From Oscillospiraceae bacterium (GTDB taxonomy: Bacteria; Bacillota; Clostridia; Oscillospirales; Oscillospiraceae): a stretch of 40,091 nucleotides of DNA. A model generated the notes under the pieces. It searched no databases. It was not told where the DNA came from and saw only the letters and a list, made by a program, of their open reading frames with translations. The stretch is taken from positions 1 to 40,091 of the forward strand of contig JAKSQD010000013.1 of assembly GCA_024404315.1 (NCBI GenBank), read 5' to 3'. Below, piece by piece: positions 33,531-40,091 of this stretch. Position numbers and translations under genes: made by a program. The number at the start of each line of letters is the position of its first letter. Within the stretch, counting starts at the first letter, position 1.

Positions 33531-33560
33531 ATTCTGAATTCTGAATCCCGCATTCTGAAT
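33531..33560 (+). repeat. Three ATTCTGAAT direct repeats in the ABC-F leader
   Basis: ATTCTGAAT occurs at 33531-33539, 33538-33546 and 33552-33560, ending about 8 bp before the ribosome site. Start-to-start spacings are 7 and 14 bp. Confidence 0.75.
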
Positions 33561-33578
33561 TTACTTGCGGAGGTTTTT

Positions 33579-35366
33579 ATGCTTCTTTCTGCTGAACATC
33601 TTTCCAAAAATTACGGAACCAAGCAGTTGCTTTCCAACGTCTCCCTCTACCTCAACGAAGGGGACAAGGTGGGAATCATCGGCGTGAACGGCACCGGTAA
33701 GAGCACCTTGCTCAAGCTGCTGGCCGGACGGGAGGTTCCCGACGAGGGAACGGTTTCCCTCAATCCCAACATTCAGATTTCCTATCTCCCCCAAAATCCC
33801 GAAATGGAGGATGAATTGGACGTTCTGGAGCAGGTCTTCCGTCATTATCCTCCGGAGTTCCGCACCTTGAACGAATACGAAGTCCGTTCCATGCTGACCA
33901 AGCTGGGCATTACGGATTTCTCCCAAAGGGTCGGTGCGCTCTCCGGCGGGCAGCGTAAGCGGGTGGCTCTGGCCGCCGCCCTCATCCATCCGGCGGATAT
34001 TCTCATTCTGGACGAGCCGACCAACCATTTGGACGCTGAAATGGTGGCGTGGCTGGAACAAAAGCTGATGCGCTTTCGGGGCGGCCTTATCATGGTCACA
34101 CATGACCGTTATTTCCTGGAACGAGTCGCCACCAAAATTGTGGAGCTGTCCCGCAGCAAAACCTATACCTATGATGCCAACTGGTCCCTATACTTGCAGC
34201 TCAAGGCGGAACGTTTGGAGATGGAAGAGGCCAGCGAGCGCAAGCGCCAATCCTTCCTGCGCACCGAGGCGCAATGGATTATGCGTGGATGCCGGGAGCG
34301 CCGCACCAAGAGCAAGGATAGAATTGAGCGCTATGAAACCGTCAAGGCGATGGATGCTCCCGAGACGCAGGATGCAACGGTGCAGATGTCGGCAGGCTAC
34401 AGCCGTCTGGGGCGAAAGGTCATTGAGGTGGAGCACATCTCCAAGGACTTTGGCAAAGGCCCCATCCTCTCTGATTTCTCCTATCATGTGGTGAAGGATG
34501 ACCGCATCGGCATTGTGGGTCACAACGGAGCGGGCAAAACCACCCTGTTAAACCTGATGTCCGGTATGCTCTTCCCGGACAGCGGCGTGGTGGAGATGGG
34601 CAGCACCGTCAACATCGGCTATTTCACCCAGGAGGGGCGGGAGCTGAACCGCTCGGAACGAGCCATTGACTACATCCACGGCATCGCCCGGGAGCTGAAA
34701 ACCAGCGAGGGAACCTTCACCGCCACCAAAATGATGGAGCGCTTCCTCTTTAACAGTGATTTGCAGTACTCCCCCATTGACCGGCTTTCCGGCGGCGAGC
34801 TGCGCAGGCTGTACCTGCTGGGCATTTTGATGGCCGCCCCGAACGTGCTGATTTTGGACGAGCCAACCAATGACCTGGACATTGCCACCCTGGAAATCTT
34901 GGAAGAATATCTGGACAGCTTCCAGGGCGTGGTCATCACTGTCTCCCATGACCGCTACTTTCTGGACAAAATCGCCAGCCAGATTTTCGAAGTCACCGGT
35001 GACGGACGGGTAGAGCGCTATGTGGGCAACTACGGCGACTACCTCAGCAAGAAAAAGGCCGAGGAAAAGGCCGCCGCCCAGCCCAAAGAAAAGGCCGCCA
35101 CTCCCAAGCAGCGCAACAACAACCGCCAGTTGAAATTCTCCTATAAGGAACAGCGGGAGTATGAGACCATTGATGACGATATTGCCGCACTGGAAGAAAA
35201 AATTGCCGACTGTGAGGCGCAGGAGGCTCTTTGTGGCAGCGATTACGTCAAGTTGCAGGAGGTTTTGGCCGAAAAAGAGCGCCTGGAAGCGCAATTAGAG
35301 GAGAAAACCGAGCGCTGGCTGTATCTCACGGAGCTGGCCGAGAAAATCGAGGCGCAGCGGAAGTAA
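33579..35366 (+). CDS. ABC-F family ATPase, Uup/YfmR-like
   Basis: The 595-residue soluble protein has two ABC cassettes: Walker A GVNGTGKST (35-43) and GHNGAGKTT (314-322), signatures LSGGQ (121-125) and LSGGE (403-407), and DEPTNHLD / DEPTNDLD Walker B blocks. The linker between them has the P-site tRNA interaction motif region. It ends with a charged KKKAEEKAAAQPKEKAATPKQ stretch and a C-terminal coiled coil (FSYKEQREYETIDDDIAALEEKI), typical of Uup. Such proteins act on the ribosome to relieve stalling or protect against antibiotics; housekeeping is more likely than resistance. Start ATG 33579 has GCGGAGG upstream. Confidence 0.95.
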   Translation: MLLSAEHLSKNYGTKQLLSNVSLYLNEGDKVGIIGVNGTGKSTLLKLLAGREVPDEGTVSLNPNIQISYLPQNPEMEDELDVLEQVFRHYPPEFRTLNEYEVRSMLTKLGITDFSQRVGALSGGQRKRVALAAALIHPADILILDEPTNHLDAEMVAWLEQKLMRFRGGLIMVTHDRYFLERVATKIVELSRSKTYTYDANWSLYLQLKAERLEMEEASERKRQSFLRTEAQWIMRGCRERRTKSKDRIERYETVKAMDAPETQDATVQMSAGYSRLGRKVIEVEHISKDFGKGPILSDFSYHVVKDDRIGIVGHNGAGKTTLLNLMSGMLFPDSGVVEMGSTVNIGYFTQEGRELNRSERAIDYIHGIARELKTSEGTFTATKMMERFLFNSDLQYSPIDRLSGGELRRLYLLGILMAAPNVLILDEPTNDLDIATLEILEEYLDSFQGVVITVSHDRYFLDKIASQIFEVTGDGRVERYVGNYGDYLSKKKAEEKAAAQPKEKAATPKQRNNNRQLKFSYKEQREYETIDDDIAALEEKIADCEAQEALCGSDYVKLQEVLAEKERLEAQLEEKTERWLYLTELAEKIEAQRK

Positions 35367-35492
35367 TCAATCAGCGACACGCCGAACGCCGCCGGGAAGC
35401 GCCAAATGGAGCACGCTTTCTCCCCTGAAACGGCAAAACACAGGCAAATGACCACACTCCCGCTCATTTTTCCACTTTTTTTCAATATGCCC

Positions 35493-35521
35493 TTGCATTC
35501 TACGCTCTTTTTCCGTATAAT
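35493..35521 (+). promoter_or_regulatory. Sigma-A promoter of purA
   Basis: TTGCAT (35493-35498) and TATAAT (35516-35521) have a 17-bp spacer. The leader is about 120 nt. I see no purine riboswitch core in it. Confidence 0.82.
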
Positions 35522-35649
35522 AGCAAGGTAAACAAAATGGGGTTGTGTGTTTTCTTTGCCCAGCCCCTTGTTCAAATGACAGAACTCATCATTATTGTGT
35601 GTCACGCTCCCGTGAAAAACGGCGGGCCACCAAAGGAGATATCGTTACT

Positions 35650-36942
35650 ATGGTTAAAGCTATCGTAGGCGCAAACTGGGGCGACGAGGGTAAGGGCAAA
35701 ATCACCGATATGCTGGCTGAACAGTCCGACGTTGTAATCCGCTTCCAAGGCGGTGCCAATGCAGGTCATACCATCATCAATGACTTCGGCAGATTTGCCC
35801 TGCATATTCTGCCTTCCGGTTCTTTCTATCCCCATATCACCAACATCATCGGCAACGGTGTGGCGCTGGACATCAAAAAGCTGGTCAATGAGCTGAAAAG
35901 CCTCACCGATCAAGGCGTACCTGCTCCCAATATGATTGTTTCCGACCGTGCCCAGCTGCTGATGCCTTACCATGTCCTTCAGGACACCTATGAGGAAGAG
36001 CGTCTGGGCGGCAAGGCCTTTGGTTCCACCAAGTCCGGCATCGCTCCCTTCTATTCCGATAAGTACGCAAAAACCGGTATTCAGGTCTGCGATCTCTTCG
36101 AGGAGGATCGTCTGCGCCAGCGTCTGTTCGCCGCCGTGGAGCGCAAGAACCTGATGTTTGACTACCTCTATCATAAGCCCGGCGTGGACGCAGAAGAACT
36201 CTTCCAGGAGCTGCTGGAGTACCGTGAGCTGATCCGCCCCTACGTCGGCGACGTGGCAACCTTTGTCCACAACGCCCTCAAGGAAGGCAAGACCATCCTG
36301 CTGGAAGGCCAGCTTGGTTCCATGAAGGATCCCGACCTGGGCATCTTCCCCATGACCACCTCCTCTCACACGCTGGCCGGCTTCGGCACGGTCGGTGCCT
36401 GCGTGCCTCCCACCGCCTTTGAAGAGGTCATCGCTGTCACCAAGGCTTATTCCTCCTGTGTCGGCTCCAAGACCGAGCCTTTCGTCTCCGAGCTGCTGGG
36501 CGAAGCGGGCGACGAGCTGCGCCGCCGTGGTGGTGACAAGGGCGAGTTCGGCGCTACCACTGGCCGTCCCCGCCGTGTTGGCTGGTTTGATGCCGTTGCC
36601 ACCAAGTATGGCTGCATGGTGCAGGGCGCTACCACCGTCGCACTGACCTGCCTGGACGTTCTGGGCTATCTGGATGAAATCAAGGTCGTCACCGGCTACG
36701 AGATTGACGGCGAAGTGACCACCAGCTTCCCCACCCCCGGCAAGCTGGAGCGTGCAAAGCCCGTCTTCACCACCCTCCCCGGCTGGAAGAGCAATATCCG
36801 TGGCATCACCAATTATGATGATATGCCCGAAAACGCCAAGAAGTATGTGGACTTCCTGGAAAGCCAGATCGAAACCCCCATCACCATGGTTTCCTCCGGC
36901 CCCAAGCGTCATGAAATGACCTTCCGCACCTCTAAGCTGTAA
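35650..36942 (+). CDS. purA: Adenylosuccinate synthetase
   Basis: The 430-residue enzyme joins IMP and aspartate with GTP to give adenylosuccinate, the first step from IMP to AMP. The N-terminal GANWGDEGKGK is the P-loop-like GTP site with catalytic Asp, FQGGANAGHTI holds the catalytic His, and the C-terminal GATTGRPRRVGWFD is the IMP/aspartate loop. Length matches the family. The start at 35650 is set by AAGGAG 12 bases upstream and the family N terminus. It is monocistronic with a terminator at 36958. Confidence 0.97.
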   Translation: MVKAIVGANWGDEGKGKITDMLAEQSDVVIRFQGGANAGHTIINDFGRFALHILPSGSFYPHITNIIGNGVALDIKKLVNELKSLTDQGVPAPNMIVSDRAQLLMPYHVLQDTYEEERLGGKAFGSTKSGIAPFYSDKYAKTGIQVCDLFEEDRLRQRLFAAVERKNLMFDYLYHKPGVDAEELFQELLEYRELIRPYVGDVATFVHNALKEGKTILLEGQLGSMKDPDLGIFPMTTSSHTLAGFGTVGACVPPTAFEEVIAVTKAYSSCVGSKTEPFVSELLGEAGDELRRRGGDKGEFGATTGRPRRVGWFDAVATKYGCMVQGATTVALTCLDVLGYLDEIKVVTGYEIDGEVTTSFPTPGKLERAKPVFTTLPGWKSNIRGITNYDDMPENAKKYVDFLESQIETPITMVSSGPKRHEMTFRTSKL

Positions 36943-36957
36943 AAAACTGGTATTTTG

Positions 36958-36988
36958 GCCCGGATGGTTTCTCACTGTCCGGGCTTTC
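36958..36988 (+). terminator. Rho-independent terminator of purA
   Basis: GCCCGGA and TCCGGGC pair around a 13-base loop, followed by TTTCTCTC. Confidence 0.85.
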
Positions 36989-37121
36989 TCTCACCAAAGA
37001 AAGCTTCGGAACCAATCCGCAAAAGGTTCTTCCTCCACGGATGGTTTTCGCAATGCGAGCGTTCAGCGCCACGTCACGGCGCACCGCTCATAAACCGCTA
37101 GTAAGGAAAGGAGGGGAAACT

Positions 37122-37301
37122 ATGGCACTAACGGATCCTGTTGTTTTTATCGTCATCAAAATCGACGGCGATTACGCATGGCTGCGGAGGGCAGACACTC
37201 CCGCCGCCGAACCCATCATGGTAGCACAGGCTCTTCTGCCCGACGAAATCACCGAGGGCTGCAAGGTGCAACGTGTTCTGTTTGACTATTCCATGGCTTA
37301 A
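37122..37301 (+). CDS. Small protein of unknown function (59 aa)
   Basis: A strong ribosome site (AGGAGG) and ATG 37122 support this short gene. The protein MALTDPVVFIVIKIDGDYAW... is predicted mostly beta. The layout of a charged DGDYAWL turn followed by LLPDEITEGCKV recalls the small DUF3006-type proteins, but this is a weak resemblance. No membrane helix or signal peptide is present. It is followed by the terminator at 37362-37410. Confidence 0.75.
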   Translation: MALTDPVVFIVIKIDGDYAWLRRADTPAAEPIMVAQALLPDEITEGCKVQRVLFDYSMA

Positions 37302-37361
37302 ACACCGCCCGACGGTACTGTGTGTATGACCAAACCAAAACGCAAAACAAGTGAAAAAAAA

Positions 37362-37410
37362 CAAAAAGTTTCCCAAAGGTGCGATTTCAACTCCTTTGGG
37401 AAGCTTTTTT
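37362..37410 (+). terminator. Bidirectional terminator between two small genes
   Basis: TTCCCAAAGG and CCTTTGGGAA form a perfect 10-bp stem, with A-run before and T-run (six T) after, so it can serve both the small plus-strand gene and the convergent gene at 37423. Confidence 0.92.
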
Positions 37411-37422
37411 GTTGGCGTTTTT

Positions 37423-37851
37423 TCACTCCGTCCCGTCCAGCGCCTCCTGCCCCTGCAAGGTGAGGGCTGCGCTGCCCGGCTCCAGGAACGGCTCCACGCC
37501 GGGCGCTTCCATGGAAAAAGCAAAGCCCTGATAGTACTCTGACCGCCTCCAAGCGTCATAATCAAAGCCGGAGAGGGGCACGTTATAATCCAGCGTGATA
37601 TAACGGCGCTTTTGCAGGCTGAGGAGGGCGGCTCCATACGCCCGAACGGTCTCCTTTGAGGCGGCAGCGTCGGGCAGATAGACGGGAGCGGACATGACAA
37701 AGGATAGCTCTTTGCTCTCCGGGCTGCGCAGCAGCAGCCGACAAAGAGGAAGGAAAGCGTTTTGCGCCAGCTGGTCGAGCAATTGATTTTCTATTTCATT
37801 CAATGGTTCGGGACGGGCGGCTCCGCAGCCGCCGCAGTTGTGACAGGCCAT
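37423..37851 (-). CDS. Hypothetical protein with N-terminal CxxCxxC motif
   Basis: The 142-residue protein starts MACHNCGGCGAARPEP, with Cys3, Cys6 and Cys9 spaced CxxCxxC, which may bind zinc or a cluster. The rest (NEIENQLLDQLAQ... then LLSLQKRRYITLDYNVPL) looks like a winged helix, helices followed by a beta wing. I do not recognise a named family. Start ATG 37851 is set by AAGGAG upstream; the frame continues seven codons higher. An extended -10 lies at 37891. Confidence 0.8.
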   Translation of the reverse strand: MACHNCGGCGAARPEPLNEIENQLLDQLAQNAFLPLCRLLLRSPESKELSFVMSAPVYLPDAAASKETVRAYGAALLSLQKRRYITLDYNVPLSGFDYDAWRRSEYYQGFAFSMEAPGVEPFLEPGSAALTLQGQEALDGTE

Positions 37852-37890
37852 GTGGTTTCTCCTTCTTGTCAATTGGATTCAGACGAGGAT

Positions 37891-37899
37891 AGTATACCA
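37891..37899 (-). promoter_or_regulatory. Extended -10 promoter of the CxxCxxC protein gene
   Basis: On the minus strand TGGTATACT is an extended -10 (TGnTATACT), about 40 bp before the start codon. No good -35 was found. Confidence 0.5.
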
Positions 37900-37982
37900 T
37901 TTTTCCCGCCGCTCTTCATGGTTCATCCTTCCCAATTTTGAGCGGGAATTTGCCGTCGTTTCTTCTCTCTCGAAAAAATTCC

Positions 37983-38011
37983 TTGAATTCCTACCGGGTT
38001 AGTAGTATAAT
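37983..38011 (+). promoter_or_regulatory. Promoter of the Rrf2 gene with candidate operator
   Basis: TTGAAT (37983-37988) and TATAAT (38006-38011) have a 17-bp spacer. CTAC (37991-37994) and GTAG (38002-38005) are inverted within the spacer, a plausible site for autoregulation by the Rrf2 protein. Confidence 0.75.
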
Positions 38012-38041
38012 GTTACGAAAGAAAACGTGAGGTGATGAATC

Positions 38042-38473
38042 ATGAAAATTTCCGCTAAGGGACGCTATGCCCTGGATTTGATGATTGACGTGGTGCAGCA
38101 TGGCAGTGACAAATGTGTTTCTATCAAAGAATCCGCCCGCCGTCTGGACATTTCCCAGAAGTATCTGGAGCAAATCGCCGCCCAGCTCGCCAAAGGCGGA
38201 CTCCTCCGCAGCGTTCGTGGCTCTTCCGGTGGCTATACCCTCACCCGAAAACCCCATCAGTACACCGCCGGGGACATTCTCCGCATCACCGAGGGCAGTC
38301 TTTCCCCCATCAGCTGCGTGGAGGTCGGCGGCTGCGAAAAACTCAGCGAGTGCGGAACCATTGACTTTTGGACTGGTTTTAACAATGTGATTCAAAAATA
38401 TGTGGACAGCGTAACGCTGGATGATCTCGTCCGCACCAAGGAAGAAAAGGCCGGCAATAACTATTATATCTGA
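38042..38473 (+). CDS. Rrf2 family regulator, IscR-like
   Basis: The 143-residue protein has the Rrf2 winged helix (MKISAKGRYALDLMIDV, then SIKESARRLDISQKYLEQIAAQL and RGSSGGYTLTR). Three cysteines at residues 92, 98 and 104 (C-x5-C-x5-C) stand at the same positions as the [2Fe-2S] ligands of E. coli IscR, but the fourth ligand, His107 in E. coli, is Ile here. It probably senses Fe-S or redox state. No iscS or iscU follows, so it is an orphan in this window. AGGTGA precedes the ATG. Confidence 0.93.
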   Translation: MKISAKGRYALDLMIDVVQHGSDKCVSIKESARRLDISQKYLEQIAAQLAKGGLLRSVRGSSGGYTLTRKPHQYTAGDILRITEGSLSPISCVEVGGCEKLSECGTIDFWTGFNNVIQKYVDSVTLDDLVRTKEEKAGNNYYI

Positions 38474-38520
38474 TGGAGCGCTTCTCCTTTTGCCCTGTTG
38501 GAAAACCGTGTTGCGCCGGG

Positions 38521-38555
38521 GTGTGTCCTCCCCCTTTTGTATGGCACACTTTTTT
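38521..38555 (+). terminator. Terminator of the Rrf2 gene
   Basis: GTGTGTCC and GGCACAC pair with one bulge, followed by six T. Confidence 0.7.
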
Positions 38556-38556
38556 G

Positions 38557-38585
38557 TTGCTTTTCTTCTACAGAGCTGATATAAT
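38557..38585 (+). promoter_or_regulatory. Sigma-A promoter of hslO
   Basis: TTGCTT (38557-38562) and TATAAT (38580-38585) have a 17-bp spacer, directly after the preceding terminator. Confidence 0.75.
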
Positions 38586-38644
38586 CATCCCCTGAACCCC
38601 ATTCACTGCATATTTTGTTTTTTTCCCGATTCGGAGGAGATACA

Positions 38645-39529
38645 ATGGACGAGATTGTAAGAGTCATTACTTCTGACGGCGCTGTCATGGCCGCCGCTAT
38701 TTCTGGCCGTGAGCTGGTGGCTGAGGCACAGCGCATTCACGGCGCTTCTTCCGTGGCAACCGCCGCTCTGGGTCGCACCCTGATGGCGACCTCCCTCATG
38801 GGCAACCAGCTCAAGGGCAAGGATAACAGCGTCACCGTGCAAATTCGAGGCGGCGGCCCCATTGGTACCATTACCTGCGTCTCCGATGCAGAGGGCTATG
38901 TCCGGGGCTGCGTAACGGATCCCAAGGTTTTTCTGCCTGTCCGCAGCGTGGGAAAGCTGGACGTGGGTCGAGCCGTGGGCACGGACGGCAGCCTGACCGT
39001 CATCAAGGATTTGGGCATGAAAGAGCCTTACATTGGCTCCATTCCCTTGGTGAGCGGCGAAATCGCCGAGGACGTGACCTCCTACTACGCCACCAGTGAG
39101 CAGCTTCCCACCGCCTGCGCTCTGGGCGTTCTGGTCGATTCCCGAGATCAGCATGTGTACGCCGCCGGTGGTTTCCTGATTCAGCTTCTGCCCGGCGCTG
39201 ACGAGGAAGCGATTTCTAAGGTAGAGCGTGGCATCGAGAAAATCGGCTATGTCACCCGCCACTTCCAGGAGGGCGTCACTCCGCTGGAGCTGGTTCAGCA
39301 GGTGTTGAGTGAGTTTGACGTGGAGGTGCTGGAGACCGTGCCCGTCGGTTATCGCTGCTCCTGCGGCAAAGATCGCTATGTCCGGGCGCTGGCTACGCTG
39401 GGGCGTGCCGAGCTGGAAAGCATCATCCAGGAGCAGGGCGGAGCCGAGCTGCAATGCCATTTCTGCAACAAAAAATACCAGTTCACTGCACAGGAATTGG
39501 CTGAAATCGCAAAAAACTGCGTAAAATAA
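38645..39529 (+). CDS. hslO: Hsp33 redox-regulated chaperone
   Basis: The 294-residue protein is a full-length Hsp33. The N-terminal domain includes RTLMATSLMGNQLKGKDNSVTVQIRGGGPIGTI. The C-terminal zinc redox switch has Cys238 and Cys240 (CxC) and Cys271 and Cys274 (CxxC), 30 residues apart, as in the family. Oxidation releases zinc and activates holdase function in the cytosol. Start ATG 38645 follows GGAGGAGA; an in-frame ATG ten codons upstream is not used. It sits next to an Fe-S type regulator but has its own promoter. Confidence 0.96.
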   Translation: MDEIVRVITSDGAVMAAAISGRELVAEAQRIHGASSVATAALGRTLMATSLMGNQLKGKDNSVTVQIRGGGPIGTITCVSDAEGYVRGCVTDPKVFLPVRSVGKLDVGRAVGTDGSLTVIKDLGMKEPYIGSIPLVSGEIAEDVTSYYATSEQLPTACALGVLVDSRDQHVYAAGGFLIQLLPGADEEAISKVERGIEKIGYVTRHFQEGVTPLELVQQVLSEFDVEVLETVPVGYRCSCGKDRYVRALATLGRAELESIIQEQGGAELQCHFCNKKYQFTAQELAEIAKNCVK

Positions 39530-39567
39530 GAATTTGAAAAAATTCTGAAAAAAACCGAAAAAAGGTG

Positions 39568-39596
39568 TTGACAAACGGGGCTTGAGCCGTTATAAT
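39568..39596 (+). promoter_or_regulatory. Consensus promoter of the tRNA array
   Basis: Exact TTGACA (39568-39573) and exact TATAAT (39591-39596) are separated by 17 bp, about 44 bp before tRNA-Val. Confidence 0.93.
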
Positions 39597-39639
39597 AGCC
39601 ACTGTTGAGAGCGAGAGCAGCAGCGAACGCAACAGCTAA

Positions 39640-39716
39640 GGGAGCATAGCTCAGCTGGCTAGAGCACCTGCCTTACAAGCAGGGGGTCACAGGTTCGAGC
39701 CCTGTTGTTCCCACCA
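39640..39716 (+). tRNA. tRNA-Val (TAC)
   Basis: Acceptor arms GGGAGCA/TGTTCCC, anticodon loop CTTACAA between CCTGC/GCAGG stems, T-arm GGTTCGAGCC, encoded CCA. First of a plus-strand array. Confidence 0.97.
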
Positions 39717-39732
39717 TCCTCTCTTCAAATGT

Positions 39733-39809
39733 GGCCCGGTAGTTCAGTTGGTTAGAACGCCAGCCTGTCACGCTGGAGGTCGACGGTTCGAGCCCGTTCC
39801 GGGTCGCCA
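39733..39809 (+). tRNA. tRNA-Asp (GTC)
   Basis: Acceptor arms GGCCCGG/CCGGGTC, discriminator G, anticodon loop CTGTCAC, encoded CCA. 16 bp after tRNA-Val. Confidence 0.97.
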
Positions 39810-39849
39810 CTTTTTTCAAGCCCTGCACACAACAAGGCTTTTGGCTTTT

Positions 39850-39922
39850 GCCTCTGTAGCTCAGTTGGTAGAGCAGGGGACTGAAAATCCCCGTGTCATT
39901 GGTTCGATTCCGATCGGAGGCA
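39850..39922 (+). tRNA. tRNA-Phe (GAA), no encoded CCA
   Basis: Acceptor arms GCCTCTG/CGGAGGC, discriminator A, anticodon loop CTGAAAA. The discriminator is followed by CTTTTT, so CCA must be added enzymatically, unlike its neighbours. Confidence 0.96.
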
Positions 39923-39928
39923 CTTTTT

Positions 39929-40004
39929 GCGGGAGTAGCTCATCTGGTAGAGCGCCACCTTGCCAAGGTGGAGGTAGCGAGTTCGAGCCTCGTCTTCCGC
40001 TCCA
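39929..40004 (+). tRNA. tRNA-Gly (GCC), copy 1
   Basis: Acceptor arms GCGGGAG/CTTCCGC, discriminator T, anticodon loop TTGCCAA between CCACC/GGTGG, encoded CCA. Six bases after tRNA-Phe. Confidence 0.97.
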
Positions 40005-40038
40005 TCGTCCAGCTTAAAGACGCAAAAGAAAGCAACTT

Positions 40039-40091
40039 GCGGGAGTAGCTCATCTGGTAGAGCGCCACCTTGCCAAGGTGGAGGTAGCGAG
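40039..40091 (+). tRNA. tRNA-Gly (GCC), copy 2, cut by the window end
   Basis: The 53 bases visible are identical to the first 53 of the preceding tRNA-Gly. The gene and perhaps the array continue beyond the window. Confidence 0.95.

Noticed and set aside
33060..33578. Upstream in-frame extension of the ABC-F gene
   Set aside because: It would run antisense through yabP and past the gene's own promoter; the start at 33579 has a strong ribosome site.
1..40091. CRISPR array, prophage, toxin-antitoxin or defence island
   Set aside because: No regularly spaced repeats, cas genes, phage structural genes, integrase or toxin pairs were seen anywhere in the window.

Overview
The window reads as a chromosomal, mostly housekeeping segment of an anaerobic, Gram-positive, spore-forming clostridium, most likely in the Oscillospirales (Oscillospiraceae/Ruminococcaceae). 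The grounds are a pyruvate:ferredoxin oxidoreductase, a bacterial V/A-type ATPase of the Enterococcus Ntp type, the sporulation block yabP-yabQ-divIC-S1 protein, strong AGGAGG ribosome binding sites and near-consensus sigma-A promoters with 17-bp spacers. The species cannot be named from sequence alone.

Layout. 1-1400: a HAD phosphatase and a small membrane protein on the minus strand. 1400-4700: an orphan acyl-CoA carboxyltransferase (+) and a hexapeptide acetyltransferase (-), set among small repeats: a dispersed repeat pair, a MITE-like palindrome with TTAG duplications, and an 84-bp foldback carrying tRNA-Ser 3' ends next to tRNA-Ser(GGA). 4819-7581: gltX and a 2-hydroxyacid dehydrogenase with overlapping stop and start. 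7603-16495: a nine-gene V-type ATPase operon on the minus strand (H/G-I-K-E-C-F-A-B-D), whose K subunit carries the Na+-ligand residues known from Enterococcus hirae. 16831-18844: a MarR regulator and a membrane-anchored, probably glycosidase-like protein. 19261-20775: comM/yifB with a LexA-like box at its transcription start. 21066-24920: nifJ with a structured 200-nt leader. 25038-31394: an oligopeptide transporter operon oppBCDF plus oppA, with a 400-nt leader and a separate oppA promoter. 31602-33292: yabP-yabQ-divIC-S1 protein (-). 33435-36990: an ABC-F ATPase and purA (+). 37122-39529: two small unknown proteins, an IscR-like Rrf2 regulator and the redox chaperone hslO. 39568-40091: a tRNA array Val-Asp-Phe-Gly-Gly that runs off the window.

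How the genes fit together. PFOR makes acetyl-CoA and reduced ferredoxin. The V-ATPase, inferred to be Na+-coupled, and the possibly biotin-dependent carboxyltransferase may share in sodium or acyl-CoA energetics, though no biotin carrier or decarboxylase pump gene is present here. The Opp system imports peptides. Rrf2/IscR-like and Hsp33 both respond to redox or Fe-S state.

I found no CRISPR array, phage, toxin-antitoxin or defence system, and no clear new multigene system. The observations most worth a second look are the small repeats, the structured leaders and palindromic operators, the LexA-like box on comM, and the yabQ/divIC out-of-frame overlap.
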